NCBI RefSeq assembly: GCF_032926325.1
Contig: NZ_CP136709.1
Span: 347,501-411,500 of the forward strand
Source: Aestuariibaculum lutulentum
Lineage (GTDB): Bacteria > Bacteroidota > Bacteroidia > Flavobacteriales > Flavobacteriaceae
DNA: 64,000 nucleotides
Reading direction: 5' to 3'
Position 1 is the stretch's first letter, and each line of letters starts with the position of its first letter. A program made the translations under genes and the position numbers. Of this stretch, positions 26,008 through 34,387 are shown piece after piece. The notes beneath the pieces were generated by a model. The model was given only the letters and a program-made list of their open reading frames with translations, was not told where the DNA came from and did no database searches.

Positions 26008-26982
26008 TTATTTAAAGAATGAATCTACAAACTCGTACTTATTAAAGACCTGTAAATCTTCTATTCCTTCTCCTACGCCAATATACTTCACCGGAATTTT
26101 AAACTGATCGCTAATCCCAATAACCACACCACCCTTGGCTGTTCCATCTAACTTAGTTACCGCTAATGATGTTACTTCGGTTGCTGCTGTGAACTGTTTT
26201 GCCTGTTCGAAAGCATTCTGCCCCGTAGAACCATCTAACACCAACAAGACATCGTGAGGTGCATCGGCAACTACTTTTTGCATCACACGCTTCACCTTGG
26301 TTAGCTCGTTCATTAAGTTAACTTTATTATGTAAACGACCGGCAGTATCGATAATTACCACATCTGCATTTTGCGACACAGCACTTTTTAAGGTATCGAA
26401 AGCCACTGAAGCCGGATCGCTTCCCATAGCTTGTTTTACTAATGGCACATCTACACGATCGGCCCAAACCTGAAGCTGATCGATAGCTGCAGCTCTAAAG
26501 GTATCGGCTGCTCCTAAAACAACATTCAACCCTTTTTTCTTGAATTGATATGCTAATTTACCAATGGTTGTTGTTTTTCCAACCCCATTAACCCCTACAA
26601 CCATTAAAACATACGGTGTTTTTGTTCCGTCTGCCTGAGGAGCTAATGCAGGAATCGTATATTCGGTTTCTTCTCCTGTATTTGTTTCACTTAATAACCC
26701 AGCTATTTCTTCACGTAAAATCTGATTGAGCTCTTCAGTACCTAAATATTTATCTTTAGATACACGTTCTTCTATACGCTCAATAACTTTTAATGTGGTA
26801 TTAACACCAACATCACTACTAACCAATACTTCCTCCAGGTTATCTAAAACTTCATCATCTACCTTAGATTTTCCTGCTACGGCTTTACTTAACTTACCAA
26901 AAAAACTGGTTTTTGATTTTTCTAACCCTTTATCAAGAGTTTCCTTTTTTTCTGAAGAAAATATTTTTTTAAAAAAGCTCAT
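26008..26982 (-). CDS. ftsY: Signal recognition particle receptor FtsY
   Basis: A 324-residue SRP GTPase that docks ribosome-SRP complexes at the membrane. The N domain covers roughly residues 20-100. The G domain has G1 GVNGVGKTTTIGKLAY, the DTAGRLHNK motif and the TKLDGTAKGG specificity motif. The acidic A domain of E. coli FtsY is missing, so the protein is short; this is normal in Bacteroidota. The gene is downstream of rpmB, rpmG and the DUF4295 gene, although a hairpin at 27121-27153 stands between, and its expression may depend on read-through. Confidence 0.95.
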   Translation of the reverse strand: MSFFKKIFSSEKKETLDKGLEKSKTSFFGKLSKAVAGKSKVDDEVLDNLEEVLVSSDVGVNTTLKVIERIEERVSKDKYLGTEELNQILREEIAGLLSETNTGEETEYTIPALAPQADGTKTPYVLMVVGVNGVGKTTTIGKLAYQFKKKGLNVVLGAADTFRAAAIDQLQVWADRVDVPLVKQAMGSDPASVAFDTLKSAVSQNADVVIIDTAGRLHNKVNLMNELTKVKRVMQKVVADAPHDVLLVLDGSTGQNAFEQAKQFTAATEVTSLAVTKLDGTAKGGVVIGISDQFKIPVKYIGVGEGIEDLQVFNKYEFVDSFFK

Positions 26983-27120
26983 TGTTCACTTTTATTGGTT
27001 GGTTACTATGTTAAGCGTCTTAAAGCCCTGGTTGGTTAAAAAACGACTACAACACTATTGTCAAATTCCCTACCACAATTATTTTCGGAAATTATGGCAG
27101 AAACCTGTCAAATATAAATA

Positions 27121-27153
27121 TAAAAAAGCTGCTTTCGAAATGAAAGCAGCTTT
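27121..27153 (-). terminator. Hairpin terminator or attenuator between DUF4295 gene and ftsY
   Basis: The minus strand reads AAAGCTGCTTTC, a short loop, GAAAGCAGCTTT, then a T-rich run (TTTTTTA). The stem is about 11 bp. It lies after three ribosomal-type genes and before ftsY, so it could lower ftsY expression relative to the ribosomal proteins. Confidence 0.75.
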
Positions 27154-27176
27154 GTATATCTCAAAAAAGTTTGTTT

Positions 27177-27329
27177 TTACTTTTGTTTAAAGTAATCATC
27201 AACTACTTCAGGAGCCATGATAGACTCAACAAACATATAAGCACCAGTTTTTGGTGACTTTACCATTTTAATCGCTTTTGTTAATCTTTTAGAAGACGTT
27301 TGTAACGATGCTACTGTTTTCTTTGCCAT
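27177..27329 (-). CDS. DUF4295 domain protein (small ribosome-cluster protein)
   Basis: A 50-residue basic protein (MAKKTVASLQTSSKRLTKAI at the start, VVDDYFKQK at the end). It matches DUF4295, a Bacteroidota-specific family always found beside rpmG and ftsY. The frame is complete: ATG at 27329 and TAA at 27179-27177. Its high Lys content and place after rpmG suggest a ribosome-associated role; this is inferred, and its function is not known. It starts 9 bases after rpmG ends. Confidence 0.88.
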   Translation of the reverse strand: MAKKTVASLQTSSKRLTKAIKMVKSPKTGAYMFVESIMAPEVVDDYFKQK

Positions 27330-27338
27330 GACTAATAA

Positions 27339-27521
27339 TTATTTTATTTCTTTGTGAACAGTCATACGCTTAAGGATAGGATTAAATTTTTTAATCTCCA
27401 TTCTGTCTGGCGTATTCTTTTTATTTTTTGTAGTGATGTATCTTGAAGTTCCTGGTTGTCCAGACTCTTTGTGCTCAGTACACTCTAAAATTACCTGTAT
27501 TCTATTACCTTTCTTTGCCAT
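27339..27521 (-). CDS. rpmG: 50S ribosomal protein L33
   Basis: A 60-residue ribosomal protein: MAKKGNRIQVILECTEHKES, then RYITTKNKKNTPDRMEIKKF and a basic end. The pair of Cys residues of zinc-binding L33 is not present, so this is the zinc-independent form. It lies between rpmB and the DUF4295 gene in the usual Bacteroidota order and is expressed from the rpmB promoter. Confidence 0.96.
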   Translation of the reverse strand: MAKKGNRIQVILECTEHKESGQPGTSRYITTKNKKNTPDRMEIKKFNPILKRMTVHKEIK

Positions 27522-27546
27522 TTTTCTATCGTATTAAATGTGGCTA

Positions 27547-27783
27547 TTATTTTAAAAATCCTTTAGACTTTGCCTCTTTTAACGCTGCAGAAATACCAAT
27601 TTTATTGATAGTTTTTAATGCAGATGTAGAAACCTTTAAAGTTATCCAGTTGTCTTCTTCTGGAATGTAAAAACGTTTCTTTACTAAATTCGCATTAAAT
27701 TTGCGTTTAGTTTTATTCATAGCATGAGACACGTTGTTTCCAACCATTGCCTTCTTTCCTGTTAGTTCACAAACTCTTGACAT
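27547..27783 (-). CDS. rpmB: 50S ribosomal protein L28
   Basis: A 78-residue large-subunit protein. The start MSRVCELTGKKAMVGNNVSH and the NKTKRKFNANL block are diagnostic. The Cys-rich zinc knuckle of some L28 proteins is reduced to one Cys. First gene of the rpmB-rpmG-DUF4295(-ftsY) unit, with a strong promoter about 45 bases upstream and a leader of about 39 bases. Confidence 0.97.
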   Translation of the reverse strand: MSRVCELTGKKAMVGNNVSHAMNKTKRKFNANLVKKRFYIPEEDNWITLKVSTSALKTINKIGISAALKEAKSKGFLK

Positions 27784-27827
27784 TATTATATAACTTTAAA
27801 TTTTCTTTATTGTTTAAAATCGAGGTG

Positions 27828-27857
27828 CAAATATACAAATTCTTTCATTTGTAACAA
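27828..27857 (-). promoter_or_regulatory. Promoter of the rpmB operon
   Basis: On the minus strand TTG (27855-27857), a 19-base spacer and TATATTTG (27828-27835). It matches the Bacteroidota housekeeping consensus closely and lies in the gap between cinA and rpmB. Confidence 0.75.
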
Positions 27858-27868
27858 CTTAAATTTCA

Positions 27869-29119
27869 TCAATTTTTAAAAATTTCTTTTAAAAGCATTT
27901 CCAAGGCCTTATTTACTGCTTTATCAATCACTTTCACACGCTGATTTCCAAGCATAAATTTTTCTGAATAGACCCCATTTTTTGTAGCAATGGCAATATG
28001 AACCGTTCCTATTTCGGCATCAGAATCGCCTTTACTTGGTCCGGCATTACCTGTTGTGGCCACGGCAAAGTCTGATTGAAATAATTCTAAAGCATTTTTA
28101 GCCATCGCTTCAACAACAGCTTTGCTAACCACCGAATGCTCTTCAACAAGTTCTTTTGAAATTCCTAAAATATTAATTTTCGATTGTGTAGAATACGTTA
28201 CAACACCACCCTTAAAATAAGCTGATGCCCCCGGGTGTGATGTGAATTGCTCGGCAATTTTTCCTCCAGTACAACTTTCGGCCATAGCCAGGGTCTTCCC
28301 TATTTTGGTCAATCTGTTAGCGATGACCACTTCAACAGAACCCTCTTCATCCTCTAATCCGAAAAACTCGTCTTTAATTAAAGGAATAACTTTAGCGATT
28401 TCGGCATCTACATTTTTCCTTAACTCAGCTTCATCAAATCCTTTCGCGGATAGGCGCAAACGCATTTTACCCAAACTTGGCAAATACGCCAGTTTAATAT
28501 ATTTAGGCAAAGCATCTTCCCAGGCCTCAATACGTTCGGCAAGGGCGCTTTCACCTAAGCCATAAACCAATAAAGTTTTGTGTAAAATAAACGGACAATT
28601 GTATTTGCCTTTAACTTTTGGAATAACTTCGTTTTCAACCAAAGCCTGCATCTCATGTGGTACACCTGGAAGGGAAATAAAGGTCTTATCTCCTTTTTCC
28701 ATCCACATACCTGGTGCCGTTCCTAAACGGTTCATAAGTACTTTAGATTTCGAAGGCACTAAAGCCTGATCTTTATTTACCTGAAGTAAAAGCCCACTTA
28801 CGTGTCCACTCCAAATAGTCTCTATATTTTTTAGAACAGCTTCGTTCCTCACTAAAGTATCACCAAAATACTCGGCTATCGTTTTTTTAGTAATATCGTC
28901 TTTCGTTGGTCCTAAACCTCCGGTAAGAATAACGACATCGACATGTTTTTCAGCATCTTCAAGCGCCTTTAATATATGATCCTTATCATCCTGAACCGAG
29001 GTTATCTGATACACCGACACCCCAATTTTATTGAGCTGCTTTGCAATAAATGCAGAATTGGTATCAATAACTTGACCAATTAGAAGTTCGTCTCCTATGG
29101 TGATGATTTCGGCTAACAT
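27869..29119 (-). CDS. CinA family competence/damage-inducible protein, nicotinamide-nucleotide amidase
   Basis: A 416-residue two-domain protein. The N-terminal MoCF-like domain begins MLAEIITIGDELLIGQVIDTN and carries TGGLGPTKDDITK. The C-terminal CinA domain (from about residue 255) has AESCTGGKIAEQFTSHPGAS and TGNAGPSKGD, typical of NMN deamidase. In characterised proteins the N-terminal domain is an ADP-ribose/FAD pyrophosphatase and the C-terminal domain removes the amide from NMN in the pyridine nucleotide cycle. It ends just before the rpmB promoter and starts 8 bases after the Hpt gene ends. Confidence 0.92.
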   Translation of the reverse strand: MLAEIITIGDELLIGQVIDTNSAFIAKQLNKIGVSVYQITSVQDDKDHILKALEDAEKHVDVVILTGGLGPTKDDITKKTIAEYFGDTLVRNEAVLKNIETIWSGHVSGLLLQVNKDQALVPSKSKVLMNRLGTAPGMWMEKGDKTFISLPGVPHEMQALVENEVIPKVKGKYNCPFILHKTLLVYGLGESALAERIEAWEDALPKYIKLAYLPSLGKMRLRLSAKGFDEAELRKNVDAEIAKVIPLIKDEFFGLEDEEGSVEVVIANRLTKIGKTLAMAESCTGGKIAEQFTSHPGASAYFKGGVVTYSTQSKINILGISKELVEEHSVVSKAVVEAMAKNALELFQSDFAVATTGNAGPSKGDSDAEIGTVHIAIATKNGVYSEKFMLGNQRVKVIDKAVNKALEMLLKEIFKN

Positions 29120-29127
29120 GTAATTCT

Positions 29128-29469
29128 CTATATATTAAAGTCTGATTTTATTTCAGCAACGGCATTATCGACAGCTGCTATTACTATTTCAAGTTGATTC
29201 GAGATATCTAAATCTGTTTTTGTAAACTTACCCCAGTCCTGTACTTCTATTAACGTTTCTAAAACCCCTAATTCGAATAAATCTATTGTAGGTTTCATTT
29301 TATGTGCCGCCTGATACGCTTCGTGATAATCTTTTTCGGCAACGGCTTTTTTTAAACGCTCGGCATCTTCCGGCACTTCTTCTAAAAACGCCTCAGCCAA
29401 AGTTTTTATGAAATCTTCGTCGTTATCTGCTAATTCGCGTACTCTTTCTAATTTGTAATGCTGTTCCAT
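29128..29469 (-). CDS. Hpt domain protein (histidine phosphotransfer)
   Basis: A 113-residue all-helical protein. The phosphorylatable His is in YQAAHKMKPTIDLFEL (about residue 57), close to the usual HxxKG pattern. Hpt proteins pass phosphate between a hybrid kinase and a response regulator. Neither partner is encoded nearby, so this is an orphan element whose partners must be elsewhere. It begins one base before the FAH-family gene ends its frame, so both are co-transcribed with cinA. Confidence 0.85.
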   Translation of the reverse strand: MEQHYKLERVRELADNDEDFIKTLAEAFLEEVPEDAERLKKAVAEKDYHEAYQAAHKMKPTIDLFELGVLETLIEVQDWGKFTKTDLDISNQLEIVIAAVDNAVAEIKSDFNI

Positions 29470-30081
29470 TTATTTAACTGTTATTGAAAACATTTCTTTT
29501 TCTCCTATATAGCCCTTGAGCTTATCGTTTGCATTCACTTTTTCAACGCCAGATGGAGTTCCCGTAAATATAATATCTCCAATCTTTAAAGTGAAATATT
29601 TAGAAACATATTCTATTAATTCATCAATTTTCCAAAGCATGTGGCTGGTATTTCCTAATTGCACAATTTTTTCGTTCTTTTTTAACGAAAATTCAACGGC
29701 ATTAATATCCTCGAAATCAGATACCGGTAACCACTCACCTATTACTGCTGCTCCATCAAAAGATTTTGCTTTTTCCCAGGGTAAGCCTTTGGCTTTTAAT
29801 TCGCTTTGCAGATCGCGCGCTGTAAAATCAATCCCCAGACCAATCTCACTATAATATTTATGAGCAAACTTTCTGTCGATATGCTTACCTATGCGATTGA
29901 TTTTAACAAGAATCTCAACTTCGTGGTGTACATCGTTTGAAAAATCTGGAATAAAAAACGGTTGTTTCTTTAACAATACCGAGGTGTCAGGTTTCAAAAA
30001 AACCACCGGATCGGTTGGTTTTTCATTTTGCAACTCCTTAATATGTTCGGTATAATTTCTACCGATGCAAATAATCTTCAT
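29470..30081 (-). CDS. Fumarylacetoacetate hydrolase family protein
   Basis: A 203-residue FAH-fold enzyme. It starts MKIICIGRNYTEHIKELQNE and has metal ligands in HHEVEILVKI and in the DFTARDLQ block, ending with GDIIFTGTPSGVEKVN. Family members cleave C-C bonds in acylpyruvates or decarboxylate oxaloacetate; the short single-domain form here is closest to acylpyruvase/oxaloacetate decarboxylase-type proteins. The exact substrate is unknown. The stop codon abuts the Hpt gene start. The upstream neighbour is the exonuclease gene after 24 bases. Confidence 0.88.
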   Translation of the reverse strand: MKIICIGRNYTEHIKELQNEKPTDPVVFLKPDTSVLLKKQPFFIPDFSNDVHHEVEILVKINRIGKHIDRKFAHKYYSEIGLGIDFTARDLQSELKAKGLPWEKAKSFDGAAVIGEWLPVSDFEDINAVEFSLKKNEKIVQLGNTSHMLWKIDELIEYVSKYFTLKIGDIIFTGTPSGVEKVNANDKLKGYIGEKEMFSITVK

Positions 30082-30105
30082 AATTAAAACAGATTGAAAT
30101 AGAGA

Positions 30106-30900
30106 TTACCCAAGTTTATTATTTAAGCTTCTTAGCTTAATGGATGTTAATACTTTTTTAGTGTAAAGCGGAAAATCGGCATTAAGCAACCATCCAAAAT
30201 AGCCTGGTTCAGACTCTAAAATTTCGGTTACTAATTTCCCTTTATGTTTTCCAAAAGAGAAACATTCTTCTCCATTTTTATTATAAGCTATGAATCCTGC
30301 AAAATCTGCAAACTGTTTTCTTGAACTAAATTCTGCCAAAAACTTGGTGTCGTTTTCTAAATCGTCATACTTGGCAATCTGCGCTTTCAGCACTTCGTAA
30401 GTCGCCAAAGTATCTGCTTCTGCTGTGTGCGCGTCTTCTAAGTTTTTATCGCAGTAAAATTTATAAGCTGCGCTTAGAGTCCGTTGTTCCATTTTGTGAA
30501 AAATGGTTTGCACATCTACCGCCAATCTGTTTTTCATATCGAAATCTACCTCAGCACGTAACATTTCTTCAGCTAACAAGGGAATATCAAATCGGTTACT
30601 GTTAAATCCGCCTAAATCGGAATCCTTTATCAGGTTATAAACTTCTTTAGCTACTTCCTTAAACGTTGGTTTATCGGCTACATCTTCATCTGAAATTCCA
30701 TGAATTGCGGTTACTTCTTTAGGAATTGGAATGGTTGGATTGACCAACCAACGCTTACTTTCTTCCTTTCCGTTAGGATGTACTTTTAAAATGGCAATTT
30801 CAACAATTCTGTCGGTTGTAATGTTTACACCTGTTGTTTCTAGATCGAAAAAACAAATGGGCTTATTTAAATTAAGTTGCATTCTATAATTTTTACTCAT
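30106..30900 (-). CDS. DnaQ-like 3'-5' exonuclease (DEDDh)
   Basis: A 264-residue nuclease. Exo I is FFDLETTG (near residue 20), Exo II is GFNSNRFDIPLL and Exo III includes HTAEADTLATYEV, so the DEDDh acidic residues and His are all present. A C-terminal domain (about 200-264, FSFGKHKGKLVTEILESEPG) follows; that pattern is seen in many flavobacterial DnaQ-type proteins and may be a DNA-binding part. Two starts are possible: ATG at 30900 or ATG at 30882 (MQLNLNKPICFF). The second matches many homologues better, but the first was kept. The gene precedes the FAH-family gene. Confidence 0.88.
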   Translation of the reverse strand: MSKNYRMQLNLNKPICFFDLETTGVNITTDRIVEIAILKVHPNGKEESKRWLVNPTIPIPKEVTAIHGISDEDVADKPTFKEVAKEVYNLIKDSDLGGFNSNRFDIPLLAEEMLRAEVDFDMKNRLAVDVQTIFHKMEQRTLSAAYKFYCDKNLEDAHTAEADTLATYEVLKAQIAKYDDLENDTKFLAEFSSRKQFADFAGFIAYNKNGEECFSFGKHKGKLVTEILESEPGYFGWLLNADFPLYTKKVLTSIKLRSLNNKLG

Positions 30901-31020
30901 TAAATGAGACTAGATTCCTTCGAAACCTGATTCGAATCATCAATCTCTTATCTCTTCCCTCTATTTGAAAAAGAGAACAATTACTTTGCGGTAAAGATAC
31001 TAAATTGAGTAAGCGTAAAA

Positions 31021-31050
31021 AACAAAACCAACCCTTTTATAGGTTGGTTT
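31021..31050 (-). terminator. Terminator of the E2 acyltransferase gene
   Basis: The minus strand reads AAACCAACC, an 8-base loop, GGTTGGTTT, then TGTTTTTTA. The stem has nine perfect pairs. Confidence 0.8.
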
Positions 31051-31076
31051 CGATATAATTTAATTTTTATTTTTCT

Positions 31077-32411
31077 TTAGATTTCTCTATTCACATCCCA
31101 GGCTTCAAGATAGTCTTTAACCGCTTTTACAAACTCTCCTCCTAAAGCACCATTAACTACACGGTGATCGTAAGAGTGCGATAAGAACATTTTATAACGG
31201 ATACCGATAAAATCTCCATCAGGCGTTTCAATAACCGCAGGCACTTTTCTAATCGCTCCAAGCGCTAAAATACCTACTTGTGGCTGATTGATAATTGGCG
31301 TCCCCATGATACTGCCAAAGGTTCCCACATTAGTAACTGTATACGTTCCACCCTGAATATCGTCTGGCTTTAACTGATTTGCTCTAGCACGTTTTGCTAA
31401 ATCGTTAACCTGCTTTGTCATACCAACCAAGTTTAACTGATCGGCATTTTTAATAACCGGTACAATTAAATTTCCATCAGGTAAAGATGCTGCCATACCC
31501 AGGTTGATATTCTTTTTCTTTATAATGGTATCGCCTTGCACAGAAATATTCATTAACGGATAATCGCGTAAAGCCTTAGCAATCGCTTCCATGAAGATCG
31601 GTGTAAAAGTCAGATTTTCACCTTCACGTTTCATAAAGTTATCTTTAACTTTCTTTCTCCAGTTCCAGATATTTGTCACATCGGCCTCAATAAAACTTTG
31701 CACGTGAGCAGATGTCTGCACAGATTCTACCATATGATGCGCGATGATTTTACCCATACGCGTCATTTCAATAATCTCGTCACCATCGCTACTGATTACC
31801 GGAGCCGGTGCCGATTTTGGTTTTTCCGGAGCTTTAGGTTGGGCTACAGGTTTAGTTTCAACTTTTTGAGCTACAACTGTACCATTTTCTTTATTAGCGA
31901 TATAGTCTAAAATATCGTTTTTAGTTACTCTTCCTTCTTTCCCTGTTCCAGTAATAGCATCTAACTCTTCCTGAGCAATACCTTCTTCTTTTGCGATATT
32001 CTTAACTAACGGTGAATAAAATCTATCTTCAGTTGAAGCTACAGCAACAGGTGCCAAAGTTTCCTTTACTTTCTTTATAGACTCAACAACTTCCTCTACC
32101 GCAACAATTTCTTCATCATTAGACTCAACAACTGAAGTTTCAGTTGCCTCTTTCGCAATAACTCCTTCTCCTTCTGTTTCTATTATTGCAACAACCTGTC
32201 CTACCTGAACCACATCGTTAACATCGAAACACTTTTCGATAAGCACCCCTTCTACTTCACTTGGCACTTCACTATCTACTTTATCTGTTGCAATTTCTAA
32301 GACGGTTTCATCCAGTTCAATCGTATCTCCTACTTCTTTTAACCAAGATGTAATGGTTGCCTCTGCAACACTTTCTCCCATTTTTGGTAACTTAAGTTCG
32401 AATTTTGCCAT
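31077..32411 (-). CDS. Dihydrolipoamide acyltransferase (E2) of a 2-oxo acid dehydrogenase complex
   Basis: A 444-residue E2. The lipoyl domain spans about 1-78, with the lipoylated lysine in EIATDKVDSEV (Lys 44). An Ala/Pro/Glu-rich linker follows, then an E1/E3-binding domain (about 132-170, SPLVKNIAKEEGI) and the catalytic domain with SHSYDHRVVNGALGGEF, whose His is the active base. The branched-chain 2-oxo acid complex is the most likely home in flavobacteria, but pyruvate or 2-oxoglutarate cannot be excluded. No E1 or E3 gene is nearby. It is transcribed alone. Confidence 0.9.
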   Translation of the reverse strand: MAKFELKLPKMGESVAEATITSWLKEVGDTIELDETVLEIATDKVDSEVPSEVEGVLIEKCFDVNDVVQVGQVVAIIETEGEGVIAKEATETSVVESNDEEIVAVEEVVESIKKVKETLAPVAVASTEDRFYSPLVKNIAKEEGIAQEELDAITGTGKEGRVTKNDILDYIANKENGTVVAQKVETKPVAQPKAPEKPKSAPAPVISSDGDEIIEMTRMGKIIAHHMVESVQTSAHVQSFIEADVTNIWNWRKKVKDNFMKREGENLTFTPIFMEAIAKALRDYPLMNISVQGDTIIKKKNINLGMAASLPDGNLIVPVIKNADQLNLVGMTKQVNDLAKRARANQLKPDDIQGGTYTVTNVGTFGSIMGTPIINQPQVGILALGAIRKVPAVIETPDGDFIGIRYKMFLSHSYDHRVVNGALGGEFVKAVKDYLEAWDVNREI

Positions 32412-32448
32412 ATCAATAAAGTAATACTTAGTTTTTAATTTGCGCTTG

Positions 32449-32456
32449 CAAAATTA
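32449..32456 (-). promoter_or_regulatory. -7 promoter box for the E2 gene
   Basis: The minus strand reads TAATTTTG, matching TAnnTTTG, about 38 bases before the ATG. No TTG was found at the expected -33 spacing. Confidence 0.45.
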
Positions 32457-32497
32457 CTTAAAAATCATCAATTCCTTTAAATAATTTTCAATTAAAA

Positions 32498-33598
32498 CTA
32501 AGTTAAATTTATAATTTCACCTCTGCAGATGGCATTATCACTTCCTATAATAAAGGAACTGTCTTTAGGTAAGATTTTGTAAGTAACCGATTTATAAGCC
32601 TTTTTCTTCTCAATGGCTGTTATAATTTCTTTATAAGACCAGGTATTTCCATCAAATATAATTTCGGTGGTATCCTGAATACTTTCCAAACAATTTTTCA
32701 GAACGACCTCTTTTGGCAATACAGCCTTTAAACTGTCGTTCATTTGAGATGACATGAAGGCGTACTCATTAACCTGTTTTGCCTTACTTACCGGCGCTTT
32801 ATTTATTAGATAAGCCATTTTAACGGCAGACCAAACCGTGAAATCACAAAGTAAATTCTTTTTAAAATGCTTCTGATAGAAAATCTGCATCGCCCCATAA
32901 AAGCGTTTTACATAGTGTTTATCTCTTAGGGTACTTTCTCCTTTATAATGTAAAACGGTAGTTTCCCCAAAATAATAATTAGAATATCCTGCTTTATAAA
33001 TACTGTATGACAAATCGATATCTTCACCATACATAAAATACTCCTCATCGAACCCGCCAACCTGAAGAAAAACATCTCGCTTCATCAGCATAAAGGCTCC
33101 TACTAATATTTTAGCTTTTCCTATTGCGTTTTCATCAATATGATTCGCATAATATAGCTCAGGTTTGCCAAGCATTTTTTTAAATGCCACTTTCACATAA
33201 GGCACATTACGCTTACTTTCCGGTAAAAACTCACCTACACCATTAATCAATTTACAACCAACAATACCTAAATCGGTGGTATTATCTGCAAAACTTAATA
33301 GTTTGCTAAAAGTATCTTCAGCAACTACTGTGTCGGGATTTAATATACATATGTATTCTCCCTTTGCCTTAGCAACACCTATATTATTTCCTTTAGAGAA
33401 TCCGTAATTTTCTTTATTTTCTATAAGTTTTACTTCCGGAAATAACTCTTTAACCATTTTACAACTATCATCTTCAGAATTATTGTCGACAACAATGATT
33501 TCTGCGTCAATATCTGTGACAGCAGCTTGTACACTTTTTAAGCAGAGCTCTAAAAAGTAGCGTACGTTATAATTTAAAATGACTATTGAGAGTTTCAA
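32498..33598 (-). CDS. Glycosyltransferase family 2 protein (rhamnosyltransferase-like)
   Basis: A 366-residue GT2 enzyme. It starts KLSIVILNYNVRYFLELCL, then VVDNNSEDDS, NYGFSKGNN and LNPDT (the metal motif), and EEYFMYGEDIDLSYS. The C-terminal 130 residues are less conserved. No ATG lies at the start: the longest frame begins with TTG at 33631, and another TTG at 33598 gives MKLSIVILNYN, the common beginning, so the latter was used. It is away from the polysaccharide locus, next to recR on the same strand, and may modify cell-surface glycans. The acceptor is unknown. Confidence 0.8.
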   Translation of the reverse strand: MKLSIVILNYNVRYFLELCLKSVQAAVTDIDAEIIVVDNNSEDDSCKMVKELFPEVKLIENKENYGFSKGNNIGVAKAKGEYICILNPDTVVAEDTFSKLLSFADNTTDLGIVGCKLINGVGEFLPESKRNVPYVKVAFKKMLGKPELYYANHIDENAIGKAKILVGAFMLMKRDVFLQVGGFDEEYFMYGEDIDLSYSIYKAGYSNYYFGETTVLHYKGESTLRDKHYVKRFYGAMQIFYQKHFKKNLLCDFTVWSAVKMAYLINKAPVSKAKQVNEYAFMSSQMNDSLKAVLPKEVVLKNCLESIQDTTEIIFDGNTWSYKEIITAIEKKKAYKSVTYKILPKDSSFIIGSDNAICRGEIINLT

Positions 33599-33653
33599 AG
33601 GATGATTAATACAGCTTTTGGGAGGTTGCAATTTATTTGGTTTTTGTTAGCTA

Positions 33654-34271
33654 TTAAGATTTTAAAGATGATTCGAAAGGGACTCGATTCACAATACTCC
33701 GACCTAAGGTAATTTCATCAGCATACTCTAATTCGTCGCCAACAGAAATACCACGGGCAATTGTAGAGGTGTAAATATTATATTCCTGTATCTGTTTATA
33801 GATATAAAAATTAGTGGTGTCGCCTTCCATAGTAGAACTTAACGCAAAAATAAGCTCCTTTATTTTACCTTCCTGAACTTTTTTTATTAAAGGCTGAATA
33901 TTAAGATCATGAGGTCCCACCCCATCCATTGGAGAAATTTTACCACCAAGCACATGGTACAAGCCTTTAAATGAACTTGTATTTTCAATAGCCATCACGT
34001 CTCTAATATCTTCAACAACACAAACAACCGATTCATCTCGGTTTGGATTTGAGCATATTTCACACAATTCCACATCACTAATATTATTACAGGACTTGCA
34101 AAACTTGATATCGTTTCGCATTGTCTGTAAAGCCGCTACAAGCATTGACGTTTGTTCTTTGGGCTGCTTTAACATATGGAGCACCAAACGCAAGGCCGTG
34201 CGTTTACCAATACCTGGTAACTGAGACATTTCATTAACTGCGCGTTCCAATAATTTTGATGAGAATTCCAT
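33654..34271 (-). CDS. recR: Recombination protein RecR
   Basis: A 205-residue protein of the RecFOR pathway that helps load RecA on gaps. The helix-hairpin-helix is in LPGIGKRTALRLVLHML, the zinc finger is CKSCNNISDVELCEIC (four Cys), and the Toprim domain starts VVCVVEDIRDVMAIE. The C-terminal Walker-like stretch GISVGDELEYADEITLGRS is present. Length is standard. It diverges from the symporter gene. Confidence 0.96.
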   Translation of the reverse strand: MEFSSKLLERAVNEMSQLPGIGKRTALRLVLHMLKQPKEQTSMLVAALQTMRNDIKFCKSCNNISDVELCEICSNPNRDESVVCVVEDIRDVMAIENTSSFKGLYHVLGGKISPMDGVGPHDLNIQPLIKKVQEGKIKELIFALSSTMEGDTTNFYIYKQIQEYNIYTSTIARGISVGDELEYADEITLGRSIVNRVPFESSLKS

Positions 34272-34353
34272 GCCGCGAATTTAATATTTTTTAAACATCT
34301 TAATTAATAAGTATCAAATTAATAAAACTATATGAATTCCTGAGACTGAAAAG

Positions 34354-34361
34354 TAATTTTG
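34354..34361 (+). promoter_or_regulatory. -7 promoter box for the symporter gene
   Basis: TAATTTTG matches TAnnTTTG, placing the transcript start near 34367 and the leader at about 20 bases. Confidence 0.5.
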
Positions 34362-34387
34362 TATTTTGGTCGCTAAAACAAATTTAA

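Noticed and set aside
27443..27670. Plus-strand frame across rpmG/rpmB
   Set aside because: It is antisense to two confirmed ribosomal protein genes.
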